A DNA stretch of 64,000 bases from Desulfocapsaceae bacterium (GCA_030653035.1 JAUSAB010000075.1:1-64000); one strand, 5' to 3'. Positions 17,301-24,359 are shown, counted from the stretch's first letter. Numbers and translations: made by a program. Notes: generated by a model not told the origin, from the letters alone.

Positions 17301-18498
17301 ATTTGTTATCAGGGTTGTGGCAGGTCAGGTTGGCGCAAGTCACCTGTCCAGGGGTTGCGTTGCGGACATAAAGAGGGGCTCCCAGTCCACCGACTATGGC
17401 TGCCGTGTTGAAACCGGCCGGATCAAAGGCTACATCGACCAGGCTTCGGTTGTAGTTGGCCAGGAAGTGGGTCGGGGAGGTTGAAATGTTGGTGGAGTTG
17501 TGATTGTTGTTGAAGTGACATTCACTGCATTCGTATTTCAGGACACCAACATGGACGTTATGGGCATTTGTTGCCGGGGGATAGGCATGGCAGCCGTTAC
17601 AGCCCGCCTTAAAGCCTGTAGAGTGGGAATGACAGCCCGTGCAGTTAGCCCCTGTCAGACCGACATGCGGGCCAATCCCTGATCGGCTGCCGTCGTTACG
17701 AAAGTGGTTGGTCTGGTCATGGCAGACTTCGCAGATGCCATCCACATTCCCATCGCCATCGGCAAAGGAGTTAGTTCCGGTGGAGTTGAAAAATTTGACG
17801 GCTTTGACCCCGGATTTTGTGACCCCTTTTATTTCGGCCAGGTTAATGTTTGACCTGATTAATTTGCTGTAACTGATGCCCAAGGTGTTGTCGACAGCCG
17901 CATAGGTCAGGTCTATTGGCCCTTTTACCGTGAGGGTAGTGGCTGTGTTGCTGATGATTTTATAATTATAGTTGACCTGGGCAGTATTGGGTACAACCAC
18001 ATAGCCGGCATACTGGTCGACACTCCATATGGCGGTGGCAACCGTTATCGTTGTCGCATTTACTCCGGTTATTGTCCCGTTGTACGCATAGCTGGCCGCA
18101 CCGTATGTTTTGATCTGATCCTGAAGGTGCTGATTGTGACAGACCGAGCATTCAACGGTCCAGTTGCCGTATTTATTACTGGTGTTCAGGCTGGAATGGG
18201 TTTTGACATAGGGGGCCTGGGTCAAGTAATGAGGTGAATTCGGAGGTAAGGTGCCGCCTGTGTGGCAGCTCCAGCAGAGGCCGTTGGCAGTGGTATCGTC
18301 AAGGTCCTGAGAGGTATGAGTGAGCGGCGGCAGTAACTTGGGCTCAGATGAGGCCAGGTCATGACAGGAGCGACAGCCGATACCGCTGTTAGCATTGTGC
18401 GGCCAGTCCTCCGTGGCGTTGGCATTGATAAAGGGCAGGCATAATACGACACTGAGTAACTGGCAACCAATCAATTTGCCCCAGGTTTTTCGCCTCAC
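8356..18498 (-). CDS. Giant 21-haem cytochrome with adhesin-like extension
   Basis: A single open frame of ~3,380 residues. The GTG at 18498 has GGGAGGGGAG just upstream and gives a normal signal peptide (VRRKTWGKL ... INANA). Residues ~43-907 hold 21 haem motifs: 19 CXXCH and two CX4CH (CANLTCH, CSGVYCH), the latter as in Geobacter-type cytochromes. Then come Hydin/ASPM-like domains (~912-1143), a YVTN propeller (~1147-1470), three more Hydin-like domains (~1473-1830), a second YVTN propeller (~1837-2147), thrombospondin type-3 Ca-binding repeats (~2152-2297, DTDGDGKGDGCD), an FN3/LamG-like part, a LamG domain (~2584-2797), FN3-like repeats (PNQPINATPAAGDTN) and a final LamG ending at the stop. 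It is probably extracellular, combining electron transfer with binding to a surface, polymer or partner cell. No sorting signal is recognised. Confidence 0.9.
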   Translation of the reverse strand: MRRKTWGKLIGCQLLSVVLCLPFINANATEDWPHNANSGIGCRSCHDLASSEPKLLPPLTHTSQDLDDTTANGLCWSCHTGGTLPPNSPHYLTQAPYVKTHSSLNTSNKYGNWTVECSVCHNQHLQDQIKTYGAASYAYNGTITGVNATTITVATAIWSVDQYAGYVVVPNTAQVNYNYKIISNTATTLTVKGPIDLTYAAVDNTLGISYSKLIRSNINLAEIKGVTKSGVKAVKFFNSTGTNSFADGDGNVDGICEVCHDQTNHFRNDGSRSGIGPHVGLTGANCTGCHSHSTGFKAGCNGCHAYPPATNAHNVHVGVLKYECSECHFNNNHNSTNISTSPTHFLANYNRSLVDVAFDPAGFNTAAIVGGLGAPLYVRNATPGQVTCANLTCHNPDNKFTGKGVDNNYRSNNIPLWSSTIITCQNCHYDGESDNDGGSHDGHNGNFRGSATCVECHSEVNVIDPETKGTDSRHANKILNIDQADNDNYPIHVKATRSNTVITAVYKDGPLGTKKGGTCSGVYCHGEGLLSETGWAKNKDWGGMGWWGNCNGCHYDSSGFAYSNNKSHVIHTNYGAAGSYSYGPIAQCSECHDTSYSGHNNGKVDLLNSSDGTLANTRICDNCHGTAEGIAEAKANWNLNTTNDRHRISSCMYCHNGSTPANSKADKTGKYASAKDSFVTTGHGATSTFNATGNQGPSFVCTTCHDKNSQHIDKNGQSGIYTRLFPITDDGIAYTSEASQFCLDCHKLGQTANGVLGYDAKSEASIHSGAINNKYNTAASSVFPAYGDKARYATLPGYQCSACHDAHGTSKLAMIKETIDGKIGGNGNPVPVTGFEASDTDFRDMYDSSTDTDRVCSTCHSLLGGSPHPDTSHPGNNHHLNQAAGCAKCHAPHGQLTSSKACMECHNHKFSFANVGISSKIADQTLDFGSVAATAASFKTVTVKNYGSTPVTIGTMGLPVDYTQTFSQTFTQDLCSGQTLAPAATCTFGVRFQPPAIGAYNGTFIIPSNDSASPATVILKGTGTAAGPDITVSSISIRFNDSQVSTTYSQTITIINEGSSDLTSVTIDSAVPHLSAPFSIANNTCTPDKVLRPTTPSLNDSCTFDVLFTPTAKGIVSSSFKISSNDPDENPVVVTVDGTGIIPVYAYVPNGGTIIYKVNTFDKSVTDMTNITDSQSRSIAVKPDGSRFYVPAPTSFSPSVSLPSIPINPTGEYIRGYDPVTGYISSTFSGSYPSIVAISPNGAYLYFLANQWRQTGGSGSPIRYTNEYFLKIASTLNNTITKSIQITSVPERITVSPDSSEVYLSNKSYNTIDVYRTSSLQKSGTLSLAQPSGLAFSPDSSKAYVAITGNVAIIRTSDKTLIKNISIPEQPIDIVVSPDGAYVYTANTAGTYGAVSVIRTSDDIVINTIPLSLPYNGRVSNISITPDGNQLFINTNSGVKVISTATNTVTDTIAAITAASSYGDCIAARDPNVTSPNITITDSYSYNDDHFIDFGIQTINRASTAQTITVKNDGTANLIIGNLATANQSAQPFSIVSGNDNCSAKTLAAAASCTVQVKFTPSVKGTFTYKFLIPSNDPVENPTAVTLSGTANEPDITVTDDVSPANDLLMPFGNRVQGTKETRTITVKNDGAGYLEFSGITTTAPFSIQAGSTCLTYMTPSSSLWPNGTCQILVDFTPPALSPYNSTVNIQSNDPDKSLVTVAVSGQGTIAGPDISLIDIFTTTSPAITSLDFGYVEINAPPVYKDLWARNDGTANLTTGSFPLPAVLFTVNPDGLSNQSLAVGAITNYLRVYFDPISPGTFTAQLSIPTNDPDPDENPAKMSLTGIGYEKMAAFITNTYQIKPITITYAVDGSVTNTETSFNPYYYSLPFGVSATPSITYVTSVLSFYSSPNTAEYTPAPPKNHLLFLETSTRKRLATVAVGNNPKGVAAAPNGNNIYVANFDDNTVSVVSRATQTVVATVPTDRGPTGVDVTPNNNYVYVTNFTDNTVSVIRTTDNSVIKTIFVGTNPNGIAVSPNGAYVYVTNYGDNTVSVIQTSDNTVVATINVGTNPFGIAITPDGSRAYVTNYTDGSVSVIQTSDNSVIKTITGIIRPKGIASTPDSRLIYVVTNDTASTNGFVHVIQTIDNTEITIAKISESNTAFGKFITPIGNGVDGDGVPDAEDNCPTFYNPFQIDTDGDGKGDGCDPCPVDIDNDSDGDGICNGTSFLAPKTGINDNCPTVSNTSQVDTDGDGTGDACDVCPDDPNNDSDGDSICVGPRFNGPKTGANDNCATTSNTNQLDSDCNGVGDACSTPAYTYTPPASLNVSIQPFIANSTVSWIDTFNGENGYRIERQDGICGVDNTNPFVGLATIYELDDFSTGLDLTGWWPGAQVATTNVQGVVPASVSDTTGSSSVTWLNGAVQLHTVANGTGTAGYNYSSLAPKNFAGIIGDKDFDIQYDISLPNGIITPTPTKYFSYVRMDMYMPTTNSKTNDMFVARMRDGFVFSATVNGVNQSATFATTATSGTLRMVRSNRQLSGYYWDGTDWKLLLKHSQPLTADLTPTWTGFAQHGNRTEPTGQDITTIVDNFRFNTVGGLPVAALKMNLDESSWTATPGVVRDSAADSNHGTAFGGTTTTTDPERGVVGQFDGVDDYVEISGAGILQNVTDASFTFAAWAKPMAVPAGVDLVNWMDTRASFMSRPGQHTCLSYLPNKQFHFSMFSDASTQIKVPSFDSYEPNQWHHVVGVVDATGKTVSLYVDGQLKNSKPYTGIQLDYGTNSYYLGTASTSVTSFRWPFNGMVDDARIFDRALSATEVATLYGKKMQFTDSGLTAGTNYCYRVYPLKTDSCPNWQNQAAQISYTTPSNALPAQPINLIPADGATDVYALLPTLTASPFSDPDAGDTHYASQWQISTVSGGTAIYNSGTVAPATNHTVTTALTTNTTYYWRVRYQDNKGEWSPYSSDTSFVITNAAPNQPINATPAAGDTNISILPTLTASVFTDSNAGDTHQASQWLISTGSGAAFDAGIVYNSGTTAGSTSHTITSSLTLFSTVHYWKVRYQDSRGDWSSYSNETSFTTISNVPPNQPVNSKPANGATGVERKPVLTASAFVDPGDTHQASQWQIKNASVNVYDSGTVAGSTSHTVTTALAGSTLYYWKVRYQDSNGVWSNYSTETTFTTNNLISEWHLDEGSGATAADSFGSNTGTIRNGAVWDGTTAFLGKALIFNGSNNDVIWTYSAGIPANNFTLEAMVKATTIHEIDAESTISTAGTSGQRYLFGANQSGSDGGAGVSVGTNGISVYEHGGGYMPPLAVYSGSLGTVWNHIVVTYTNKQPRIYLNGVLARTGLTSPKTNVYAPTAFGGGAYGFFPGTIDEVRIYGNALSDAEILQRCKDLGKCAP

Positions 18499-18565
18499 GC
18501 TCTCCCCTCCCTGCAATAGACACTTTTCCGGCTTGGATTAGTCTATATTACATCTTAGTAACACA

Positions 18566-18730
18566 ATGACACCTTGATTAAAAAAACATCAAGGTGCGGA
18601 AGTACTGCCAACAGGTACTGATTTATCAGGGTTGCACTTTTGTTGCCGAGCAGGACCAAGAACTTTTTGGAGCGTGAAAAATGAATCACCGAACAAGGCC
18701 ATTATCAGGGTATTAGCATCGAAGAAAATA
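18566..18730 (-). repeat. Upstream repeat, copy A (also at 24011-24170)
   Basis: About 165 bp upstream of the giant cytochrome is closely similar to the segment upstream of the 5-haem cytochrome at 23995. Shared blocks include GACACCTTGATT, GGTACTGATTTATCAGGG and TTTTTGGAGCG. In copy A a perfect hairpin CACCTTGA/TCAAGGTG forms. Minus-strand translation of both copies gives related peptides (GNKSATLINQYLLAVLPHLD here) with a frameshift in this copy. It could be a shared regulatory leader or the relic of a duplicated gene end. The remainder up to 18816 shows nothing clear. Confidence 0.6.
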
Positions 18731-18816
18731 TGATTTCGACGCCTGATTCATTGACAGCAATTTTAATACCACTTTATAAAAAACTATTTATCATTCGATA
18801 TCAATAAGTTATGAGG

Positions 18817-19053
18817 TTAGGGATGTATTCTTGCCGTTTCCAGTCCACACTGCAACTGTTCAATTGTCAACAGCAAGTCTTTTGGCACCAGCTTAACTTG
18901 CTGGTTTTTGGTGTTATTTATTGAGGGAGGGGGTTGTTCAAATTTCGACAGTTCCTGGGCAACAGTGGCTGATCGTAAGAAAAATGGGGAGATGGTAGGA
19001 TTGGCCTCGTCCAGCGACTGTTCAATTTTCAACAGAGCAGTTCGGTAAGACAA
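18817..19053 (-). CDS. Possible 78-residue protein downstream of the regulator
   Basis: A minus-strand frame (TTG start, SYRTALLKIEQSLDEAN ... VKLVPKDLLLTIEQLQC) begins 22 bp after the response-regulator stop. The composition is protein-like and two segments resemble each other (TALLKIEQSL and LLLTIEQLQC). There is no clear ribosome-binding site and only a TTG start. I do not recognise it. Confidence 0.3.
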   Translation of the reverse strand: MSYRTALLKIEQSLDEANPTISPFFLRSATVAQELSKFEQPPPSINNTKNQQVKLVPKDLLLTIEQLQCGLETARIHP

Positions 19054-19075
19054 GAAAAAACATAGTTGCCTACAG

Positions 19076-20452
19076 TTATAAGTCAGCTTTTTTCAATGCA
19101 TAATTTTTGATCTTGCTGTACAGGGTACCCCGGGCAATGCCGAGTGCTTCGGCGGCCTGCGACAAGTTCCAGAGTTTTTCTTCAAGGACTTTACGGATCA
19201 CTTCGGCTTCGATTTCGGGCAGGGAGCTGGAGCTTAGTTTGAGGGAGAAATTTTTTTCAGCGACGACAGCGTGCTGAAGTTCATCTGGGAAATGTTCGAG
19301 GCGGAGCTCGCTGCCGGGGCAGAAGACCACGGCGCGCTCGATGGCATTGGATAACTCGCGCACGTTGCCCGGCCAGCGGTAGGCACAGAGCCGGTTCATG
19401 GTGCTCTGGTCGACGGAGCTGATCTGCTTGCCGCTCTCACGGTTAAACTTGCGCAGAAAAAAGTTAACGAGCAACGGGATGTCGGATTGTCGCTCGCGTA
19501 GTGGCGGCGCGGTGAGGGTGACGACATTGAGCCGATAGAAGAGATCCTCGCGGAAGGTTTTTTCGCGCATTGCGGCCGCCAGGTCTTTGTTGGTGGCACA
19601 GATGATGCGGGTATCGACCTGAATGGTTTCAGTGCCGCCGACCCGGTGAAAGGAGCCCAGCTCGAGCACTCGCAGCAGGGCGACCTGGGTCTGCAGGGGG
19701 ATCTCACCAATTTCGTCGAGAAAGATGGTGCCGCCTTGGGCGAGCTCGAAGAAGCCGACTTTGCGAGCCCCCGCACCTGTGAAGGCGCCTTTTTCATGGC
19801 CAAACAGGGCGCTGTTGATGAGGCCCTCGGTGAGAGCGGCGCAGTTGACCGGGACAAATATCTGGTCGCGGCGGGCACTGCGGGCGTGAATGGCGGCGGC
19901 GATCAGTTCCTTGCCGGTGCCGCTTTCACCGCGAATCAGGACGGTGATGTTGGTCGGGCCGATGCGTCTGACCCCGTCGAACAGTTCGTACATGGCGGGG
20001 TCCTGGCCGATCAGTTGTTCAAAATGGGCCTCGCTTTGCCCTTCTTTGTTATTATCAAGCAGATGGCGATGCTGGAGGATTTTGCCCAGCTGCATCTGCA
20101 GCGTGGTGATATCAAACGGCTTGAGGATATAGTCATAGGCGCCCGCCTTCATCGCCCGGACCGCTTCATGGGCCGAATTGATACCGGTGAGAATCAAGAC
20201 GAAAATATCGGGATAGTGCCGGTGGATTTCCTGCAGCAGGGCGATGCCATCCATGCCGGGCATGATCAGATCGGTGAGGACGATGTCGGCGCGCTTGGTT
20301 TCAAGCATGCGCAGGGCGGTCGGGCCATCCACAGCGGTTTCAATCGAAAACCGTTGATCCTCCCCCATTTCTCGACAAAAAATATTGCGGTAGGCCTCTT
20401 CGTCATCCACAAAGAGAAGGCGGGTTTGTTTCTCAACCACGGTAATCTCCAT
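19076..20452 (-). CDS. Sigma-54-dependent response regulator (NtrC/AtoC type)
   Basis: A 458-residue protein in canonical order: receiver domain (~10-125, phospho-acceptor Asp61 in VLTDLIMPGMDG), AAA+ sigma-54 interaction domain (~150-380; Walker A GESGTGKE, GAFTGA loop that contacts sigma-54, GGTIFLDEIGEI), and a C-terminal Fis-type HTH (LSQAAEALGIARGTLYSKI). It overlaps the 3' end of the sensor kinase gene by 20 bp, so the two are co-translated. Lying next to the cytochrome cluster, it probably activates sigma-54 promoters there, but I could not find a convincing -24/-12 site by eye. Confidence 0.95.
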   Translation of the reverse strand: MEITVVEKQTRLLFVDDEEAYRNIFCREMGEDQRFSIETAVDGPTALRMLETKRADIVLTDLIMPGMDGIALLQEIHRHYPDIFVLILTGINSAHEAVRAMKAGAYDYILKPFDITTLQMQLGKILQHRHLLDNNKEGQSEAHFEQLIGQDPAMYELFDGVRRIGPTNITVLIRGESGTGKELIAAAIHARSARRDQIFVPVNCAALTEGLINSALFGHEKGAFTGAGARKVGFFELAQGGTIFLDEIGEIPLQTQVALLRVLELGSFHRVGGTETIQVDTRIICATNKDLAAAMREKTFREDLFYRLNVVTLTAPPLRERQSDIPLLVNFFLRKFNRESGKQISSVDQSTMNRLCAYRWPGNVRELSNAIERAVVFCPGSELRLEHFPDELQHAVVAEKNFSLKLSSSSLPEIEAEVIRKVLEEKLWNLSQAAEALGIARGTLYSKIKNYALKKADL

Positions 20453-22499
20453 TCTCGGTTTGGAACAGGTTTGCTGAGAACGGGGTCACTACGTTCGGGT
20501 CGCGTGGTTTTGCTCTCAGATCAAGGGGGATGCACAGGGTGAAGGTGGTTCCTGCGCCGAGCTTGCTGGCAACATCGATGATACCCTTATGGCGGGTGAC
20601 AATGTCGTAGACAATACTCAAGCCGAGACCGGTGCCGACACCGATCTCTTTGGTGGTGAAAAAAGGTTCAAATATGTGTTCGAGCTTGTCGGGAGGGATG
20701 CCGCTGCCGTTATCGCTGATGGCAATGTAAATTTTCTTGTCTTCGGCCCAGCTCGTAATCTCGATTTTCCCCTGTTCGGCAATGGCCTGGGTGGCGTTGA
20801 TGAACAGATTGAGGAACACCTGGTTCATCTGTGCGGCACAGCAGTAACACCGGGGAATGTCACCGTAATTGCGCACGACTTCGATCTTGGTGTGCAACTC
20901 ATGACGAATGAGCGCAAGGGTACTGTCGATACATTGATGCAGATCGACGAGTTCGTGCCGCGTGACCTCCTTGCACGAAAAGTTACGCAGACCCTGTACG
21001 GTTTGACTGATGCGGGTGGTGCCGTCGCGGCATTCCGCCAGCATGACCGGCATTTCCAGTAGTATCTTATCGATGCCGAAATCCTGCCGCCCTTTCAGGC
21101 AAGCGGCAGCCAGCTCGTTATCGCCGCGGCGTTCGATCACTCCTCCCTGCAAGGCGAAAAAATGGCTCAGACGCTCCAAGTAACGCTCAAATGTACCCAA
21201 ATTATGACTAATAAAACCGATTGGATTGTTGATATCGTGGGCGATGCCGGCAGCAAGTTGACCGAGACAGGCCATCTTATCCTGATGCAGAATAGTGGCA
21301 TGTGTTTCCTGCAGTTCCCGATTCACCTCTTCCAGCGCCACCGTGCGCTTTGCCACCCGCTCTTCCAGTGTTTGGTTGAGAAGCTGCAGTTTCAATTCAG
21401 CCAGGCGCCGGTGGTCGATCTCTGCTTCCAGTTGACGGTTGGTTAGCGTGACATTAACGACTTCATCGTTGAGACGTTGCCGGGTGTCAGCCAAGCGCCG
21501 GTCCATTCTGCCCAGCACATGATAGGCGAAGAAAATCAGCACCAGACCCAGGCCGGCACTCACCAGAATAATCGGTACGATGAATGCTTTGAAGGAGGTT
21601 GTCTGCTGCGTGATGTTATGCAACACATGGAAGCCGCCAATTAACTGGTCTGAAAAGTCGAACAGTTGAAAGCCCTTGATGCGATAGACCTGTTGATCGA
21701 TGACAATGTTGCTGTATGTTTCCTCCGTAGCAAGGCGATCTACGGATAACAGCTTGATTTTATCCAACTTACTGGTATTGGGCAGGGTTTGATAGGCAAT
21801 CACCTGGTCACTGAATAAATCCCAGTTATTTAAGCGGCCGGCGTGTTCCCGGGCAAGTTCCCACCGTTCACGATCAAGCTGGTGTTTATCAAGGGTGATC
21901 AGAAAATCTTTTTTGACAATCGACTGCAGTTGTTTAAGGACGTAATCGACTTCGATCCCCAGCTCGATATAGCCGATTAACTTATCTTCCACCCGCCACG
22001 GCAAAACACCCCGATAGGTCAGCATGCCAAATCTGCCGAGTTCCAGGCCAAAGGCAAATTTCTGGCTGTTGGCTGCCTTGAAAAAGGTGTTGCGGGCCAC
22101 TGGATCGTCAAATTTATCGGGGTTGTGGACCCGGAGCAAGGTCGTACCTGTCAGGGTATGATAGTAAAGGTGCGAGATTCCGTGGAACTGGAAGAGCTGA
22201 TTCAACAACGGCAGGGAGTGCTGATAGAGGGTGTCACGGTCGTTAGCTATCATTGCCTGGCGCAGCTGAGTGTCGCGCGAGATCTCGATCATAATATTGA
22301 GCAGCAACGTTTCCCGATGGTCCTTGGATACATTGATGTAGGCCTGGGTAACCTCATAGTCGTGGCGCATATTGATCAGGTTCTGGTCGGCGCGGATGTG
22401 ATAAGCGCTGTAGATAAAGGTACAGAAAAGAACCACAATGGTAAGAGACAAAGGTATCAGTATCCTGCGACGAATCGGATCTTCAGAGTTATGCTTCAT
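20433..22499 (-). CDS. Membrane sensor histidine kinase, partner of the NtrC-type regulator
   Basis: A 688-residue kinase. An N-terminal membrane segment (~14-33) precedes a large periplasmic sensor region (~35-290, Cache-like, with PWRVEDKLIGYIELGIEVDY), a second membrane segment (IVPIILVSAGLGLVLIFFAY), a long coiled coil, HisKA with phospho-His in AAGIAHDINNPIGF, and HATPase with N box (NLFINATQAIAEQG), ISDNGSGIPP and GTGLGLSIVYDIV. The ATG at 22499 (MKHNSEDPIRRR) puts a normal basic N-terminus before the first membrane segment; the longer TTG frame from 22568 is less likely. The ligand is unknown. It forms an operon with the overlapping regulator gene. Confidence 0.92.
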   Translation of the reverse strand: MKHNSEDPIRRRILIPLSLTIVVLFCTFIYSAYHIRADQNLINMRHDYEVTQAYINVSKDHRETLLLNIMIEISRDTQLRQAMIANDRDTLYQHSLPLLNQLFQFHGISHLYYHTLTGTTLLRVHNPDKFDDPVARNTFFKAANSQKFAFGLELGRFGMLTYRGVLPWRVEDKLIGYIELGIEVDYVLKQLQSIVKKDFLITLDKHQLDRERWELAREHAGRLNNWDLFSDQVIAYQTLPNTSKLDKIKLLSVDRLATEETYSNIVIDQQVYRIKGFQLFDFSDQLIGGFHVLHNITQQTTSFKAFIVPIILVSAGLGLVLIFFAYHVLGRMDRRLADTRQRLNDEVVNVTLTNRQLEAEIDHRRLAELKLQLLNQTLEERVAKRTVALEEVNRELQETHATILHQDKMACLGQLAAGIAHDINNPIGFISHNLGTFERYLERLSHFFALQGGVIERRGDNELAAACLKGRQDFGIDKILLEMPVMLAECRDGTTRISQTVQGLRNFSCKEVTRHELVDLHQCIDSTLALIRHELHTKIEVVRNYGDIPRCYCCAAQMNQVFLNLFINATQAIAEQGKIEITSWAEDKKIYIAISDNGSGIPPDKLEHIFEPFFTTKEIGVGTGLGLSIVYDIVTRHKGIIDVASKLGAGTTFTLCIPLDLRAKPRDPNVVTPFSANLFQTENGDYRG

Positions 22500-22699
22500 A
22501 TCGCAAGGCAGTCTGGGTGAAATTGTCAAGTTTTTGATAGGGTGAGAGGTGATACCTGAATATTGCAAACAAGCGACAAAATGATATTAAAAAGATTGTA
22601 TCATCAAAAGATTAACGATGGAATTAAGTAAAAAAGGAGATTACCTTTTTATGAACGTAAAGAATAACAAACGTAGAGCCCGTGTGTCACCCAAAAAAT

Positions 22700-22878
22700 A
22701 TGGTTCATCCGGCTAAGCGTACATTATGGTAAAGTCCTTTGCCCATAATATAGCTTGCAGCTTATTTAGGTCTGATGGTTTTGGATATGGTGAAAATTGC
22801 GACTCCTTCCCTGTACCCAGTGCGGATATAACGACACTCTACCATACCAAAACCATGATAGAGTAAACTCGTGGACAT
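22700..22878 (-). pseudogene. N-terminal remnant of an ISL3-family transposase
   Basis: Starting at an ATG with GGAGAG upstream, the frame reads MSTSLLYHGFGMVECRYIR, then GVAIFTISKTIRPK and a stop, with AASYIMGKGLYHNVRLAG further on. The opening MSTSLLYHGFG is typical of ISL3 transposases, whose zinc-finger region should follow but is missing. Only about 60 of the ~400 codons remain. Confidence 0.7.
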
Positions 22879-23243
22879 GTAGAACTCTCCTTATCTTTTG
22901 CTTGGTCGCATTGATAAGGACTGCATGTCCATTCTTTTTACCACCCATTTTGGGGCCAAGTACACTCAATCTGGAAGATCCTCAATCCGGATGGATATTT
23001 GGGGGTAGTAGGTGACAAAAAATGTCAGACCGGTTGTCGTCGGAAAAGCAAGGAAGCTCCCCGAAATAAGGAGGCGGTTCTCTTTTATCTTAATACTGTC
23101 TTGATGGGTACTTGCAATTCAGGTAATTATTTCTTTACAATGACCCGCAAAGTTTTCAGAATTGACATCAGATGATCAAATAGGGACAGTGTTACATTGT
23201 AGCTTGAAACAGCAGATCCTTGCGGAGATGTATGAAAAAGAAT
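22879..23243. other. Non-coding stretch with no recognised feature
   Basis: Between the ISL3 remnant and the terminator of the next cytochrome gene I see no convincing coding frame. The segment may be degraded insertion-sequence DNA. Confidence 0.4.
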
Positions 23244-23265
23244 GACCTCATTACAGAAAGAGGTC
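23244..23265 (-). terminator. Hairpin terminator after the 5-haem cytochrome
   Basis: Arms GACCTC and GAGGTC with a 10-nt loop lie 8 nt past the stop at 23273. On the minus strand ATTCTTTTTC follows. The short stem makes it a modest terminator. Confidence 0.5.
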
Positions 23266-23272
23266 AATGGTT

Positions 23273-23995
23273 CTATTTTTTGTGGCAGGTGAAACAAAGT
23301 GCGCTGCCGTTGTTGGATTTGACAAGGGATTTTGTGTTCATATAATAGTTGGGAAATGTGAAACTGCTATGGCAGTCTGAGCAATTTCCGGTTCCACGGG
23401 CGACGTGAACATCATGACAGGAACTGCACTCCAATACACCTCCATTCAGCAAATCATGGCTGATGGTTCCCCCTAGACCGGAAAGGGTTGTTTCAGGGTT
23501 ATAGAGCTTAGGATCTTGTGTAGCGAGTGCGCTATCATATAGTATAGCCACGGGATGATGGCTGTTCAATTTAGTGCCGATCGCGATTGGCACTGCTCTA
23601 CTTGTTTGAGGCCGAATGAAAAAAGTCCCAGCGTTTACCCCGAATGCGTCCACCGCGATCGTCCCGTCATGGCAGGACAGGCAAAGCCTGGAGATGCTGG
23701 TGGGCTGAGTTGGTACGGCATTCAATGTTGGACTATTGTATAATGTAAATGAGTTCGCTGTAACCTGGTGATTCCAGAGTGGCGACTGCGAGACCGTAGT
23801 ATTGGCATGATGCGGTGTGTGGCAGACAACGCACATTTCGCCTTTACCCCATGCAGTGTTTGAAAAATCGTGGTGTGTATTTTTTATAGCGGCATTCATT
23901 GTTACTGGGAATAGAATTATGGCCCCAGTCATTAGAAATCTGACAGCATTCCGAGTGATAAAAAAAATAATCTGATGTTTACTCTTCACATTCAT
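23273..23995 (-). CDS. Pentahaem c-type cytochrome (SKHDFS-type family)
   Basis: A 240-residue exported protein with five CXXCH motifs (CVVCH, CLSCH, CSSCH, CSDCH, CFTCH). Conserved patches HHDFSN, CHTPHHANTTVSQSPLWNH, LCLSCHDGTIAVDAFG and HHPVAILYD also occur in the 4-haem (37.0 kb) and 12-haem (29.1 kb) proteins, so the three share an ancestral module. The N-terminus has ~13 residues before the hydrophobic core, so the true start may be internal. A decayed copy lies at 4749-5576. It is probably periplasmic or extracellular and carries electrons. Confidence 0.88.
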   Translation of the reverse strand: MNVKSKHQIIFFITRNAVRFLMTGAIILFPVTMNAAIKNTHHDFSNTAWGKGEMCVVCHTPHHANTTVSQSPLWNHQVTANSFTLYNSPTLNAVPTQPTSISRLCLSCHDGTIAVDAFGVNAGTFFIRPQTSRAVPIAIGTKLNSHHPVAILYDSALATQDPKLYNPETTLSGLGGTISHDLLNGGVLECSSCHDVHVARGTGNCSDCHSSFTFPNYYMNTKSLVKSNNGSALCFTCHKK

Positions 23996-24010
23996 AGCCT
24001 TAATTTACAG

Positions 24011-24170
24011 TGACACCTTGATTGAAAAAAACATCGAGATGCTGAAGTACCGCCAACGGGTACTGATTTATCAGGGCTGTATCCTTGTTGCCAAACAGGA
24101 ACGAGAGTTTTTGGAGCGTAAAAGACAAATTTCCAAACAAGATTATCAACAGGATATCACTATGGAATAA
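24011..24170 (-). repeat. Upstream repeat, copy B
   Basis: This is the counterpart of the 18566-18730 repeat, 15 bp upstream of the 5-haem cytochrome start. Here the minus-strand frame is open for 115 codons (24000-24347) and ends with LFGNKDTALINQYPLAVL followed by a Phe/Asn-rich tail. The encoded peptide is shared in part with copy A, so this copy may be nearer the ancestral coding state. I do not recognise the product, and the 5' half of the frame has doubtful composition. Confidence 0.55.
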
Positions 24171-24359
24171 TATACTCTTACCATAATCACATAATACAGT
24201 TAGTGCTTCACTGTTGCAACTCAATATTGCCTTCGACGTGAAACAGGAGATACTGACATCTTTACATGCAGAATGTGTAATGGGCATCATACCAACTGCG
24301 TATGGAGAAGATTCACGAGGAGCTCGTTCCTTTTTTGTCTGTAACATGGCGTCTCGTGT

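Noticed and set aside
18569-18597. CACCTTGA/TCAAGGTG hairpin as a terminator
   Set aside because: The T run lies in the loop rather than after the stem, and it is upstream, not downstream, of the nearest gene.
19646-20542. 298-codon plus-strand frame opposite the response regulator
   Set aside because: The minus strand encodes a canonical NtrC-type protein; the opposite frame is a codon-bias shadow.
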